A stretch of 64,000 nucleotides of DNA from Candidatus Saccharicenans sp. (GTDB taxonomy: Bacteria; Acidobacteriota; Aminicenantia; Aminicenantales; Saccharicenantaceae). The position numbers and the translations under genes were made by a program. The stretch is taken from contig JASEIU010000001.1 in NCBI GenBank assembly GCA_030017715.1, positions 82,677 to 146,676 of the forward strand. The letters are read 5' to 3'. Below, piece after piece: positions 51,545 through 60,518 of this stretch (position 1 is the first letter of the stretch; every line of letters begins with the position of its first letter). The notes under the pieces were generated by a model. The model did not search any database. It saw nothing but the letters and a program-made list of their open reading frames with translations, and was not told the origin of the DNA.

Positions 51545-52337
51545 GCTCGTTCTCCGGCCAGACGATTTCTTCTATCGGGAAGACAGGTCCATCCTGGCAG
51601 ACTTTCAGGTATTTTTCCTGGCCGTCTCTCCTGATCTTCTTGACGCAGCCCCAGCAGGCGCCAAAACCGCAGCCCATGATCGATTCCAGAGAAAATTCTC
51701 CGGCCAGTTTTTCCCGGCGGCAGATGTCGGCCAGCTTTTCCAGCATCGGGTCCGGTCCGCAGGCATAAAGAAAAGCGGGTTTCCTCTGCTTCAGCTTTTC
51801 TTCTACCAGAGAAGTGACCAGTCCCCGGAAACCGCAGCTGCCGTCATCGGTGGAAACCAGGACTTCTAACCCGGAGGCTTTCAGCCGGCCTTTAAGAGGA
51901 AGGTCAGTTTCGGAACGACCGCCGTAAAAAATTATCGGCCGGGCACCGGCGGCTTTGAGCTTCCCGGCCAGGTAATGGAGCGGTGCCAGGCCGCGGCCGC
52001 CGCCCACGCAGAAGACTTCCCTGTTCCTTAATTCGGAACTGAGGCTGAAACCTCTGCCCAGAGGTCCGAAGATGTCCAGCGATTGTCCGGGCCGCTTTGA
52101 TGAGAGGAGTCTGGTTCCCTGTCCGGCAACCTGGAAGAAAATCTGCAGGCGAGTGTGTTCGACGTTGTGCAGACTGATCGGACGGCGGAGCAACGGCTGG
52201 GTGGTTTCAGAGACCTTAATCATCAAGAACTGACCGGGCTGAGCCTGGCGGGCGATCTCCGGAGAATCGATAGTAAAGAGAAAGTAATCGCCCCAGCTCT
52301 CAACCTCAACCAGCCTGGCCTTCCTGTCTATAAGCAT
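51537..52337 (-). CDS. pyrK: Dihydroorotate dehydrogenase B, electron-transfer subunit
   Basis: 266 residues. FAD- and 2Fe-2S-containing partner of PyrD that reduces NAD+. The ferredoxin-reductase fold is shown by 'PGQFLMIKVSETTQPLLRRP' (FAD site RRPIS) and 'EVFCVGGGRGLAPLHYLAGK' (NAD site). The 2Fe-2S cysteines lie in 'ESIMGCGFGACWGCVKKI' plus a C after it ('LKVCQDGPVF'). First gene of the pyrK-pyrD-pyrF unit. Confidence 0.94.
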   Translation of the reverse strand: MLIDRKARLVEVESWGDYFLFTIDSPEIARQAQPGQFLMIKVSETTQPLLRRPISLHNVEHTRLQIFFQVAGQGTRLLSSKRPGQSLDIFGPLGRGFSLSSELRNREVFCVGGGRGLAPLHYLAGKLKAAGARPIIFYGGRSETDLPLKGRLKASGLEVLVSTDDGSCGFRGLVTSLVEEKLKQRKPAFLYACGPDPMLEKLADICRREKLAGEFSLESIMGCGFGACWGCVKKIRRDGQEKYLKVCQDGPVFPIEEIVWPENEHG

Positions 52338-52706
52338 CTGGCTCCTGTCCCGGGTCGTCTAATTGCTTACGGCATTCCTGAATTAAATACCAGAAAAAAG
52401 GACTGATGGCAAATCCCGTGTTTTTTCAGCTTAGCACCTGGTATCCAGATTAAAAGGAGCATTTGAAGGAAGCGGGGTGATCAGTCGGTCCTGAGGCCTG
52501 GTGTTGAGGAAGGCCAGGCTGAAATTACAGGATAAATAATCCCACGAACTATGAACTTGGCAAGAGCCTGAATTGCCGCCCTAAATTTCTATCGGAAGAC
52601 TATTCGTTGCCTCACCAGAAAATCTACACGAAAGGCGAGTGTCTTCTGCCCGGTCCGGCCCGTTCCGGAGCCTGGATCGGGAAGGACTTCTCCTCCGAAC
52701 AAAAAG
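52338..52706. other. Intergenic gap between divergent pyr and aminotransferase units
   Basis: About 370 nt. No gene, riboswitch or sigma-54 site is supported in it; the aminotransferase promoter lies at its right end. Confidence 0.5.
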
Positions 52707-52735
52707 TTGTTTTAGTCGCGGCGATTTTTTATAAT
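52707..52735 (+). promoter_or_regulatory. Sigma-70 promoter of the aminotransferase unit
   Basis: TTGTTT (52707-52712), a 17-nt spacer and a perfect TATAAT (52730-52735) end 34 nt before the ATG. Confidence 0.6.
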
Positions 52736-52769
52736 TAACACTAATCATAATTTCCAGGAGGACTCATCC

Positions 52770-53966
52770 ATGTTTATATCCCGACGGGCTAAAGAAATAC
52801 AGGCTTCGCCCATCCGCAAGCTTAAACCCTTTGCTGATGAAGCCAGAAAAAAAGGAATACATATTTTCCATCTGAACATCGGCGACCCCGACATTCCCAC
52901 GCCTGAGCCCATAATCAAGGCTTTTCACCAGTACCGGGGTCCGATTCTGGGCTACGGGCCGTCCCAGGGCTTTGAGGAACTGAGGCAGGCCATCGCCGAT
53001 TATTTTGCCGGCTACGGAATCAAGCTCTCGGCCGATAACGTTCTAATTACCATCGGCGGTTCCGAAGCCATCCATTTTTCCTTTTCGGTGGTGGCCGACC
53101 CGGGCGACGAAATCATCATACCCGAACCTTTTTACACCAACTATAATGGCTATGCGACCTTTGCCGACGTCAGGATTGTTCCGTTGCCGCTTAAGGTGGA
53201 AGATGGCTTCAGGTTGCCGCCCAGGGAGCAGATCGAAGCCCTGATCACCCCCCGCACCAGAGCCATTCTGCTGTGCTCGCCCAACAACCCCACCGGCACC
53301 GTCTATAGCGAAGAAGAATTGTCCCGGGTGGTGGGGCTGGTAAAAAAGCATGACCTGTTCCTGATCGGCGATGAAGTCTACAAAGAATTTGTCTATGACG
53401 GCCTCAGCCACAAGAGCATCCTGGAATTCAAGGAAATTGAAGACCGGGTGATTGTGGTCGACAGCATCTCCAAGCGCTTCAGCTGCTGTGGAGCCCGTAT
53501 CGGGGCAGTAATCACCAGGAATCAGGACATCTACCAGGCTATCCTGAAATTCGCCCAGGCCCGGCTCTGCCCGCCTTCGGTGGAACAGCAGGCTGCCCTG
53601 ACCGCCTATCGCATGGGCATGGATTATTTCGGCCCGATTAGAGAAGAATACCAGAGACGCCGGAACGTTCTTTACGAGGGTCTGGCTTCCATTCCGGGCG
53701 GTTTTCTCCGGAAGCCCCAGGGCGCGTTCTATGTCATTTACCGTCTTCCGGTTAAAGACTCAGAACATTTTGCCCAGTGGATGCTGACCGACTTTTCTCT
53801 CAATAATAAGACAGTGATGGTGGCCCCCGGGCCCGGTTTCTACGCTACCCCGGGGCGCGGCCAGGATGAAGTGAGAATCGCTTACGTCCTTAAAGAGGCA
53901 GACCTGGTGGAAGCTATCGAAATTCTGCGCCGGGGATTGGAGAAATACCGGAAGCTATACGGCTGA
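52770..53966 (+). CDS. Class I/II pyridoxal-phosphate aminotransferase
   Basis: 398 residues. Fold type I aminotransferase. 'LNIGDPDIPTPEPIIKAF' opens the substrate arm, 'GYGPSQGFEELRQAIADYF' and 'CSPNNPTGTVYSEEELSRVV' bind the cofactor, and the PLP Lys lies in 'DSISKRFSCCGARIGAVI'. 'QDEVRIAYVL' near the end holds the substrate-binding Arg. It resembles aspartate/aromatic-type enzymes, but the substrate cannot be set from sequence. CAGGAGG precedes the ATG. The next gene follows after 6 nt, so a three-gene unit with the rhodanese and MauE/DoxX genes is likely. Confidence 0.92.
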   Translation: MFISRRAKEIQASPIRKLKPFADEARKKGIHIFHLNIGDPDIPTPEPIIKAFHQYRGPILGYGPSQGFEELRQAIADYFAGYGIKLSADNVLITIGGSEAIHFSFSVVADPGDEIIIPEPFYTNYNGYATFADVRIVPLPLKVEDGFRLPPREQIEALITPRTRAILLCSPNNPTGTVYSEEELSRVVGLVKKHDLFLIGDEVYKEFVYDGLSHKSILEFKEIEDRVIVVDSISKRFSCCGARIGAVITRNQDIYQAILKFAQARLCPPSVEQQAALTAYRMGMDYFGPIREEYQRRRNVLYEGLASIPGGFLRKPQGAFYVIYRLPVKDSEHFAQWMLTDFSLNNKTVMVAPGPGFYATPGRGQDEVRIAYVLKEADLVEAIEILRRGLEKYRKLYG

Positions 53967-53972
53967 TTCTGG

Positions 53973-54488
53973 ATGAACCTTAAACAGATTCTCAGGGACG
54001 GGGAAACCTGGAAAGGGATTTTCATAATTCTGCTTCTCTCAATTTTTCTGGGGACAGTCGGCAACCTGAGCCTGATCAAGAGATTTTTGCGGGGGGAGTT
54101 CGGCCAGGCTTTCATTTCCAGAGAAGAATACCCCGGACTGGTGTTCATTACGCTGCCCGAAGTGGAGGAACTCTGGCACAACCGGACAGCGGTCGTTGTC
54201 GACAGCCGGTCGGTTTCCGAGTTCAAGCGCGGTCACATTCCGGGAGCGATTTCGATTCCCCTGGAAGAAGTCAGGAATGAGGCCTCCGGGTTGGCTGACC
54301 GGATACCGCTGGCTTGTCCGCTGGTTATCTACTGCGAAGGCGGAGATTGCCTGACCAGCCTTAACCTGGCCCGTCTCCTGCACCGGCAGGGATTCCGCGA
54401 CCTCAGGATTTTTAGCGGAGGCTGGGAAGAATGGCTGGCGGCCGGGCTTCCGGTGGAAAAAGAAGAAAAAGAAGATGAAGGTTCTTAA
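53973..54488 (+). CDS. Membrane-anchored rhodanese-like protein
   Basis: 171 residues. One N-terminal membrane helix (about 16-33, GIFIILLLSIFLGTVGNLSL) places the rhodanese domain (about 55-165) outside the cytoplasm. Conserved 'AVVVDSRSVSEFKRGHIPGA' and the active-site loop 'VIYCEGGDCLTS' are present, with the loop's first Cys as the sulfur-carrying residue; a second Cys five residues later could form a disulfide. 'IFSGGWEEWLAAGLPVE' ends the domain. It overlaps the next gene by 14 nt. With a MauE/DoxX partner, a role in periplasmic sulfur or thiol redox chemistry is plausible. Confidence 0.88.
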   Translation: MNLKQILRDGETWKGIFIILLLSIFLGTVGNLSLIKRFLRGEFGQAFISREEYPGLVFITLPEVEELWHNRTAVVVDSRSVSEFKRGHIPGAISIPLEEVRNEASGLADRIPLACPLVIYCEGGDCLTSLNLARLLHRQGFRDLRIFSGGWEEWLAAGLPVEKEEKEDEGS

Positions 54489-54918
54489 GAACAGGCTTTT
54501 CCTGCTGCTCTTGCGACTGGTGGTCGGCGGGGTCTTCATCTGGGCGGCGGTCACCAAAATTGCCGACCCGCTGTCTTTTGCCCAGGATGTCAGGAATTAC
54601 CGTCTGGTCGGGCAGTCCCTGAGTTTTGTAACGGCCATTATTCTCCCCTGGGTGGAGCTTGTTGCGGGTATTTTCTTGGTCATAGGAATCTTCCCCCGCT
54701 CCAGCGCGCTGGTCATCAGCGGCCTTCTGGTCTTTTTTATAATCTTAGTGGCGGTGACCATGCTGCGGGGAATCGATGTCGAGTGCGGCTGTTTCGGGAC
54801 TTTCAGCCGAAAAGCCGACCTGGGGCTGATTCTGGAAGATTTGCTCTGGCTGGTCATGTCCCTGGTCCTGCTTTTCTCGCCTGAAAATGATTTCTGTCTG
54901 CTTAAGAAAAATTCTTAA
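54475..54918 (+). CDS. MauE/DoxX family redox-associated membrane protein
   Basis: 147 residues with four membrane helices: 'LLLLRLVVGGVFIWAAVTKI', 'FVTAIILPWVELVAGIFLVI', 'SALVISGLLVFFIILVAVTM' and 'EDLLWLVMSLVLLFS'. 'IDVECGCFG' between helices three and four is the cysteine pair typical of MauE/DoxD-like proteins, thought to help thiol-disulfide exchange across the membrane. It overlaps the rhodanese gene by 14 nt and is the last gene of the unit. Confidence 0.87.
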   Translation: MKVLKNRLFLLLLRLVVGGVFIWAAVTKIADPLSFAQDVRNYRLVGQSLSFVTAIILPWVELVAGIFLVIGIFPRSSALVISGLLVFFIILVAVTMLRGIDVECGCFGTFSRKADLGLILEDLLWLVMSLVLLFSPENDFCLLKKNS

Positions 54919-54955
54919 TTAATCTGATATTTCATATATCTGATAGCCGCTGTCC

Positions 54956-54984
54956 TTGAAATTTTGTCTCTGAAAGTGTATATT
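54956..54984 (+). promoter_or_regulatory. Sigma-70 promoter of ppdK
   Basis: TTGAAA (54956-54961), a 17-nt spacer and TATATT (54979-54984) end 38 nt before the ATG. Confidence 0.62.
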
Positions 54985-55022
54985 TTCTTGAATTTAATCA
55001 GGTCTTAGAAGGAGTGAGTGTT

Positions 55023-57833
55023 ATGGCAAAAAAATTCGTTTATTTCTTCGGTCCGGGCGTGGCTGAAGGCAACAAGGATATGAAGGACATTCTCGGCGGC
55101 AAGGGGGCCAATCTGGCCGAGATGGCAGGAATCGGCCTGCCCGTTCCCCCTGGTTTCACCATTTCTACGGAAGTTTGCAACCTGTTTTTCAAGGCCGGGA
55201 ACAAGCTTCCGAAGGAGGTGGAACAACAGGTTATGACTGCCCTTAAGAGGCTGGAAAAAGCTGCCGGGTTGAAGTTCGGCGACCAGACCGACCCGCTCCT
55301 GGTATCGGTCAGGTCGGGAGCCAAGTTCAGCATGCCCGGGATGATGGACACCATTCTCAACCTGGGCCTCAATGACCGGACGGTTGAGGGCCTGGCCCGT
55401 AAAACCGGCAACCGGCGTTTTGCCCTCGATTGCTACCGTCGGTTGATTCATATGTTCGGCGATGTGGTGCTTGACATTCCCAAGAAGAAATTTGAAGAAA
55501 TCCTGAAGGCCCGCAAGGAAGCCGCCAAAATCCAGTATGACCATGAACTTACAGAAAATATGCTGGAAGAGGTGATAGCCGGCTATAAAAAGCTGGTGGC
55601 CGGAGAAACCGGTCATGAGTTTCCCCAGGATGTTCTGCAGCAGCTCCGACTGGCCATCGCCGCGGTTTTTAAGTCCTGGCATAATCCCCGGGCCATTACC
55701 TACCGCCGCAAGTATCACATCCCGGATTATCTGGGGACAGCGGTCAACGTTCAGCAGATGGTTTTTGGCAATTACGGTCCGACTTCAGCCACCGGCGTCG
55801 GCTTTACCCGCAACCCGGCGACCGGGGAGAAGGAACTCTACGGCGAATACCTGGTTAACGCCCAGGGCGAGGATGTGGTGGCTGGAATCAGAACTCCGGC
55901 TCCGCTGAAGAACCTGGAAAGAGAAATGCCGGCCGTTTTCAAACAGCTTGCCTCCGTGGTTAAGCGATTGGAAAAACATTACGGCGACGTCCAGGATTTT
56001 GAGTTCACCATCCAGGAGGGCAAGCTCTACATGCTCCAGACCCGGAACGGAAAGAGAACCGGCATGGCTGCGGTTAAGATAGCGGTCGACCTGGTGGAGG
56101 AAGGGCTGATCACCAGGGAACAAGCCCTGCTCAAGGTTGAACCAGAGGCTCTTAACCAACTTCTCCATCCGATTTTTGACCTTCAGGAAAAAGCCAAGCA
56201 TGCGATTCTGGCCAAGGGCCTGGCCGCTTCGCCCGGGGCGGCGACCGGACAGATCGTGTTTACCGCCAATGAAGCGGTGACCTGGGCCAGGGAAGGCAAG
56301 AAGGTAATTCTGGTCAGGGAAGAAACTTCGCCTGACGATATCCACGGGATGAGCGCCTCTCAGGGCATTCTGACCGCCACCGGCGGGATGACCTCCCACG
56401 CCGCGGTGGTCGGTCGACAGATGGGCAAGCCGGCGGTGGTCGGCTGCGGCGGCATCAAGGTTCACGAGGAAGAGAAAGCTTTTTATATTGGCGACCGGAA
56501 ATTCAGCGAAGGTCAGTGGATCTCCATCGACGGCTCCACCGGAGAAGTTCTGGAAGGTGAAATAACCACCAGGCCTTCCGAGATCCTGCAGGTGGTTAAG
56601 GGCAGCTTGAAACCTGAAGAGTCCAGGCTTTATCAATACTTCTCCAAACTTCTCTCCTGGGCCGATAAATCCCGGCGGCTGGGCGTCAGAGCCAACTCCG
56701 ATACCCCGGCCGATGCCCGGGTGGCCTTTGCTTTTGGAGCCGAAGGCATCGGACTGGCCCGGACCGAACATATGTTCTTCGGGCCGGAGCGCCTGCCTAT
56801 AGTTAAAGAAATGATCTTGGCCGAGGCGGAAGAGGACCGGCGCCGGGCTCTGGCCAGGTTGCTTCCATTCCAGAAAAAGGATTTCTATGAATTCTTCAAG
56901 GAAATGAAAGGTCATCCGGTGACCATCAGAACCATTGATCCGCCTCTTCATGAGTTTCTGCCGAGAAGGGAAGACCTGATGGTCGAACTGGCCGTTCTAA
57001 AAGCCACCGGTGGTTCCCCTGAAAAAATTGCCGAGCTGGAGAAGCTTCTGGCCCGGGTCAAAGCCCTGTCGGAATTCAATCCCATGCTCGGCCACCGCGG
57101 CTGCCGCCTGGGCATCACCTACCCTGAAATAACTGAAATGCAGGCCCAGGCTATCTTTGAGGCTGCCTGCGAGTTGACCGGAGAAGGATATAAGGTCTTT
57201 CCGGAAATTATGATTCCCCTGGTGGGCGAGGTGCTGGAACTGGCCAACCAGAAAGCGATCGTTAACCGGGTAGCTGATGAGGTAATGAAGAAGTACGGCG
57301 TGAAGATTAAATATACCGTGGGAACCATGGTTGAGATACCGCGGGCTGCTCTGACCGCCGACGAGGTGGCCAGAGAAGCCGAATTCTTCTCCTTCGGCAC
57401 CAACGACCTGACCCAGACCACCTATGGCATCTCCCGCGATGACAGCGCCAAGTTCCTGAATTATTACCTCAATCACGGCATCTGGCCCGACGACCCATTC
57501 GAGACTCTTGACCAGAGAGGAGTTGGCCTGCTGATGAAATGGGCAGTGGAAAAAGGCCGCTCCACCCGTCCGGAACTCAAGGTCGGGATCTGCGGCGTTC
57601 ATGGCGGCGACCCCAGATCCATCGTTTTCTGTCATCAGGTCGGGCTCAATTATGTCAGTTGCTCGGCCTACCAGATTCCGATCGCCCGCCTGGCGGCCGC
57701 CCAGATAGCCATTCAGGAAAAACTGGCCGGCGGGAAAGTCGCGGCTGGCAAAAAACCGGTGAAAAAGAGCCCGGCCGGGAAGGCTAAAAAGGTTTCCGGA
57801 ACCGGCCGGAAAAGCCGGAAGGCGCGCAAATAA
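55023..57833 (+). CDS. ppdK: Pyruvate, phosphate dikinase with a basic C-terminal tail
   Basis: 936 residues from the ATG at 55023 (AAGGAG eight bases upstream). Interconverts pyruvate + ATP + Pi and PEP + AMP + PPi. ATP-grasp domain ('GGKGANLAEMAGIGLPVPPG', 'SVRSGAKFSMPGMMDTILNL'), the swivelling His domain ('GGMTSHAAVVGRQMGKPAVV'), and the PEP/pyruvate barrel ('FGTNDLTQTTYGISRDD', 'VGICGVHGGDP') are all present; the usual E in GICGEHGG is V here. The last ~34 residues are an added tail with 14 Lys/Arg and many Ala/Pro/Gly ('KKPVKKSPAGKAKK'), like histone H1 tails and not part of the enzyme fold. A terminator follows. Confidence 0.96.
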   Translation: MAKKFVYFFGPGVAEGNKDMKDILGGKGANLAEMAGIGLPVPPGFTISTEVCNLFFKAGNKLPKEVEQQVMTALKRLEKAAGLKFGDQTDPLLVSVRSGAKFSMPGMMDTILNLGLNDRTVEGLARKTGNRRFALDCYRRLIHMFGDVVLDIPKKKFEEILKARKEAAKIQYDHELTENMLEEVIAGYKKLVAGETGHEFPQDVLQQLRLAIAAVFKSWHNPRAITYRRKYHIPDYLGTAVNVQQMVFGNYGPTSATGVGFTRNPATGEKELYGEYLVNAQGEDVVAGIRTPAPLKNLEREMPAVFKQLASVVKRLEKHYGDVQDFEFTIQEGKLYMLQTRNGKRTGMAAVKIAVDLVEEGLITREQALLKVEPEALNQLLHPIFDLQEKAKHAILAKGLAASPGAATGQIVFTANEAVTWAREGKKVILVREETSPDDIHGMSASQGILTATGGMTSHAAVVGRQMGKPAVVGCGGIKVHEEEKAFYIGDRKFSEGQWISIDGSTGEVLEGEITTRPSEILQVVKGSLKPEESRLYQYFSKLLSWADKSRRLGVRANSDTPADARVAFAFGAEGIGLARTEHMFFGPERLPIVKEMILAEAEEDRRRALARLLPFQKKDFYEFFKEMKGHPVTIRTIDPPLHEFLPRREDLMVELAVLKATGGSPEKIAELEKLLARVKALSEFNPMLGHRGCRLGITYPEITEMQAQAIFEAACELTGEGYKVFPEIMIPLVGEVLELANQKAIVNRVADEVMKKYGVKIKYTVGTMVEIPRAALTADEVAREAEFFSFGTNDLTQTTYGISRDDSAKFLNYYLNHGIWPDDPFETLDQRGVGLLMKWAVEKGRSTRPELKVGICGVHGGDPRSIVFCHQVGLNYVSCSAYQIPIARLAAAQIAIQEKLAGGKVAAGKKPVKKSPAGKAKKVSGTGRKSRKARK

Positions 57834-57850
57834 CCACCAGACTCCATAAA

Positions 57851-57887
57851 CGGCCCCGGATTGGTTTCAGCCCGGGGCCGTTTTTTT
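57851..57887 (+). terminator. Rho-independent terminator of ppdK
   Basis: A 9-bp stem (57851-57859 with 57872-57880) around a 12-nt loop is followed by seven T. It is close after the ppdK stop codon. Confidence 0.88.
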
Positions 57888-57955
57888 GTCCAGGCCCGAA
57901 CTGAGGACCGGCAATTATTCCGGCGTTCAGCGCCCGGGCAGGGCAAATTAATTCC

Positions 57956-57984
57956 TTTTAAGAAGAGCGGTTTTCTGATATTCT
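57956..57984 (+). promoter_or_regulatory. Possible promoter of the deacetylase gene, leaderless
   Basis: TTTTAA (57956-57961), a 17-nt spacer and TATTCT (57979-57984), then only 7 nt to the ATG and no ribosome site. The -35 is weak. Confidence 0.35.
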
Positions 57985-57991
57985 GAAAAAA

Positions 57992-58981
57992 ATGGCAGAT
58001 TTTGTCGGCACGATGCTCACCCTGCTGGGCTGGAAATTGCCCTTCAAGTTTGTCTTCAGCAATGAGTACTGGATGGCCGACCTTGGCCATCATATCTTTC
58101 CGGTTAAAAAATATCGCCTTCTCTACGAGCGGGTAATTGCCCTCGGGGCCGGACCCGGGGATTTCATCCAGGCCAGGCCGGCCGGCGAAGAAGACCTGCT
58201 TCTGGTTCATACCCCGAAGTATATTAAGAAAGTGATGAGCGGCAGCCTGTCTTCGGTCGAACTTCAAGCCCTGGAGTTGCCGTTTTCGCTGGATGTGGTC
58301 AGGTTTTTTCTGCTGATGACCGGCGGAACCATCCAGACGGTGGAAGAAGCCCTGAAGACCGGGCTGGCCGTCCATCTGGGAGGCGGATTCCATCATGCTT
58401 TTCCCGACCATGGCGAGGGGTTTTGCCTGTTCAATGACGTGGCCGTGGCCGTGGAAAAGATGAAGAAAACCGGAAAAATAAACCGGGCTCTGGTGGTCGA
58501 TTGCGACCTGCATCAGGGAAACGGCACGGCCTTTATTTTTGCCAGGAAAGATTACGTTTTCACTTTCTCCATTCACCAGATGGACATATATCCGTCTGAT
58601 AAGCCGCCCAGCAGTCTGGATGTCGGTCTGTGGTCGGGGGATGACGACCTGGCCTATCTTCAGGGGCTCAGCCCTCATTTTCCCCGGGTCTACCTGGAAT
58701 TCAGGCCGGACCTGGTTGTCTACCTGGCCGGAGCCGACCCCTACCGGAAGGATATGCTGAGCGGCCTGGATGTTTCTGCCGAGGCCTTGAGAAAGAGGGA
58801 CCGGATGGTGATCGAAAGCGCCAGGAAATTGAAGATTCCGGTGGCCATTGTCCTGGGCGGAGGTTATACGGCTGAGGTAGAAGAAACAGTCGGGATTAAC
58901 CTGAATACCATCAGGGAGGCGATCAGGGCCTCCAGGCGCAGGCCTTACTCTCCGGTGACTTCTTTGACCCAATCCGAATAG
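57992..58981 (+). CDS. Histone deacetylase/AcuC family zinc deacetylase
   Basis: 329 residues. The HDAC fold is clear: 'HTPKYIKKVMSG', the tandem His in 'LGGGFHHAFPDHGEGFCLFN', the zinc-binding D and H in 'VVDCDLHQGNGT', a third ligand D in 'YLAGADPYRKD' and 'LGGGYTAEV' with the transition-state Tyr. Bacterial members remove acetyl or larger acyl groups from lysines, polyamines or small molecules; AcuC acts on acetyl-CoA synthetase. The substrate is unknown. No ribosome site precedes the ATG. It follows ppdK after a terminator and overlaps cutA by 37 nt at the 3' ends. Confidence 0.92.
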   Translation: MADFVGTMLTLLGWKLPFKFVFSNEYWMADLGHHIFPVKKYRLLYERVIALGAGPGDFIQARPAGEEDLLLVHTPKYIKKVMSGSLSSVELQALELPFSLDVVRFFLLMTGGTIQTVEEALKTGLAVHLGGGFHHAFPDHGEGFCLFNDVAVAVEKMKKTGKINRALVVDCDLHQGNGTAFIFARKDYVFTFSIHQMDIYPSDKPPSSLDVGLWSGDDDLAYLQGLSPHFPRVYLEFRPDLVVYLAGADPYRKDMLSGLDVSAEALRKRDRMVIESARKLKIPVAIVLGGGYTAEVEETVGINLNTIREAIRASRRRPYSPVTSLTQSE

Positions 58982-59271
58982 GCCCGAAGGGCTGAGACCG
59001 CCGGCAGGGCCACGATTTCTGGAACCTGGTAGGGATGAATCTCCTTAATTTTTTTCTCAAGCTCGGGGTACCGGGCAGTCCGGGTCTTGATCAGCATTAC
59101 CGCTTCGTTCTCTTCGCAGGTTTTTCCCTGCCAGGTATAGAGTGAGATTCCGGGAAGGATGGTGCAGCAAGCAGCCAGTTTGTGGGCCAGCAGAATCCGG
59201 GCCGCCTCCCCGGCTTTTTCGGCCGAGGGAAAAGTGGTCAGAACCACAATCAGGTCTGTTTCCCCGGGCAT
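58945..59271 (-). CDS. cutA: CutA1 divalent-cation tolerance family protein
   Basis: 108 residues, normal size for this trimeric ferredoxin-like fold. 'VVLTTFPSAEKAGEAARILL', 'KLAACCTILPGISLYTWQGK' and 'YPELEKKIKEIHPYQVPEIV' are the family blocks. CutA was linked to copper tolerance in E. coli, but its role is still unclear. It is 8 nt downstream of the M20 peptidase gene on the same strand and likely shares its transcript. Confidence 0.95.
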   Translation of the reverse strand: MPGETDLIVVLTTFPSAEKAGEAARILLAHKLAACCTILPGISLYTWQGKTCEENEAVMLIKTRTARYPELEKKIKEIHPYQVPEIVALPAVSALRAYSDWVKEVTGE

Positions 59272-59279
59272 CCTCGGGC

Positions 59280-60518
59280 TTACTCCTGAACGAAGATATG
59301 GGCAAAGACCTTGGCGTCGCCAATCATGTTGTCTATTATGCAGTACTCGTTGGGCAGGTGAGCGGTCTCATCCAGTCTGGACCAGCAGGCGGCCGGGAAC
59401 CCGGCCCGGCGGAAAAGGGCGGCCACGGTTCCTCCGCCGATTCCCATGGCCCGGGCTTCCTTGTGGTATACTTCCCGGACGGCCTTTTTCAGGGCCTGGA
59501 CCACCGGGGCCCGGGGAGAAGTCGGTGGAGCGGCCGGCGCTTTCTGAACGATGTCAATCTCGATTTTCACTTTGAATTTCTTTTCGATGCCGGCGGCGAT
59601 TTTTCCGGCTGTCTTCAGAACGTCGTCAACCCTGTACCGGGGAAGAATCCGGCAGTCCATGTAGAACACATCCTCTCCGGGAATGGTGTTTATGTTGGGC
59701 ACGTTGGCTTCTTTCTTGGTCGGCTCAAAAGTTGAAATGGGCGGGCTGAACAGGCGCTCTTTTCCGTCATAAATCCGGTACAGCTTTTGAAGTTCGGTTA
59801 TCAGAAAGCTGGCTGCCTTGAAACTGTTGATTCCTTTTTCCGGGGTGGAGCCGTGGACCTGCTTGCCGAGCGTCCTGACCTTGAGCCAGAGAATTGATTT
59901 TTCCGCCACTTCAATCATGGTGCCGTGGCTGTTTCCGGCATCGGGGACGATGATCAGGTCGTCATCCTGGAAGACTTCGGTATTGTTCAGAACATATTCG
60001 ATTCCTTTTTTGCTTCCGGTCTCCTCGTCGGCCACCAGGGCCAGCCCGACATTGTATGAGGGTTTAAGGTTCTCGGCAATCATAGCTTTGACGGCAAAAA
60101 TGGAGGCTACCATGTCCTGCTGGTTATCTTCCACCCCCCGTCCGTAGATGCGACCCTTTTCCACCCAGGCCTTAAACGGGTCGCCGCGCCACTGGGACAG
60201 TTCTCCGGGCGGGACCACATCCAGGTGAGACATCACCCAGATGGTCCGGCTGGAATTGCGACCCCGGTAGAAAGCCAGGAGGTTGGGACGAAAACCCGCC
60301 GGGGCTTCCACGTCGGGGGCCTTGATGACCATAAGGTCGGTTATACCGCTTTGCCTCAGGTAGGACTCGAGAAACTCGGCTTTCCGGGCTTCTCCTTCTC
60401 CTCCGCTGGCCGGGGCTATGGCCGGAAGGGCGCACAGCTTCACCTGAAGTTCAACCATCTGGTCGCGGAAACTTTCCAGCCTTCTGGCCAGGCGATGAAA
60501 AACTCTCCTGTCTGGCAT
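59280..60518 (-). CDS. M20 family metallopeptidase (dipeptidase/deacylase type)
   Basis: 412 residues from the ATG at 60518, with AAGGAG six bases upstream; upstream in-frame codons are not typical. The co-catalytic zinc site residues are all present: 'VMSHLDVVPPGE' (HxD), 'GRGVEDNQQD' (D), 'DEETGSKKG' (EE) and the dimerisation-domain 'QVHGSTPEKG'. A C-terminal His region ('LPNEYCIIDN') follows. Cytoplasmic, with no signal peptide. Members include carnosinase-like dipeptidases and amino-acid deacylases, so the exact substrate is open. First gene of a unit with cutA. Confidence 0.92.
   Translation of the reverse strand: MPDRRVFHRLARRLESFRDQMVELQVKLCALPAIAPASGGEGEARKAEFLESYLRQSGITDLMVIKAPDVEAPAGFRPNLLAFYRGRNSSRTIWVMSHLDVVPPGELSQWRGDPFKAWVEKGRIYGRGVEDNQQDMVASIFAVKAMIAENLKPSYNVGLALVADEETGSKKGIEYVLNNTEVFQDDDLIIVPDAGNSHGTMIEVAEKSILWLKVRTLGKQVHGSTPEKGINSFKAASFLITELQKLYRIYDGKERLFSPPISTFEPTKKEANVPNINTIPGEDVFYMDCRILPRYRVDDVLKTAGKIAAGIEKKFKVKIEIDIVQKAPAAPPTSPRAPVVQALKKAVREVYHKEARAMGIGGGTVAALFRRAGFPAACWSRLDETAHLPNEYCIIDNMIGDAKVFAHIFVQE

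Noticed and set aside
52338..52706. Possible riboswitch or pyrimidine attenuator before pyrK
   Set aside because: I found no hairpin-plus-U-run or conserved riboswitch core in the gap.
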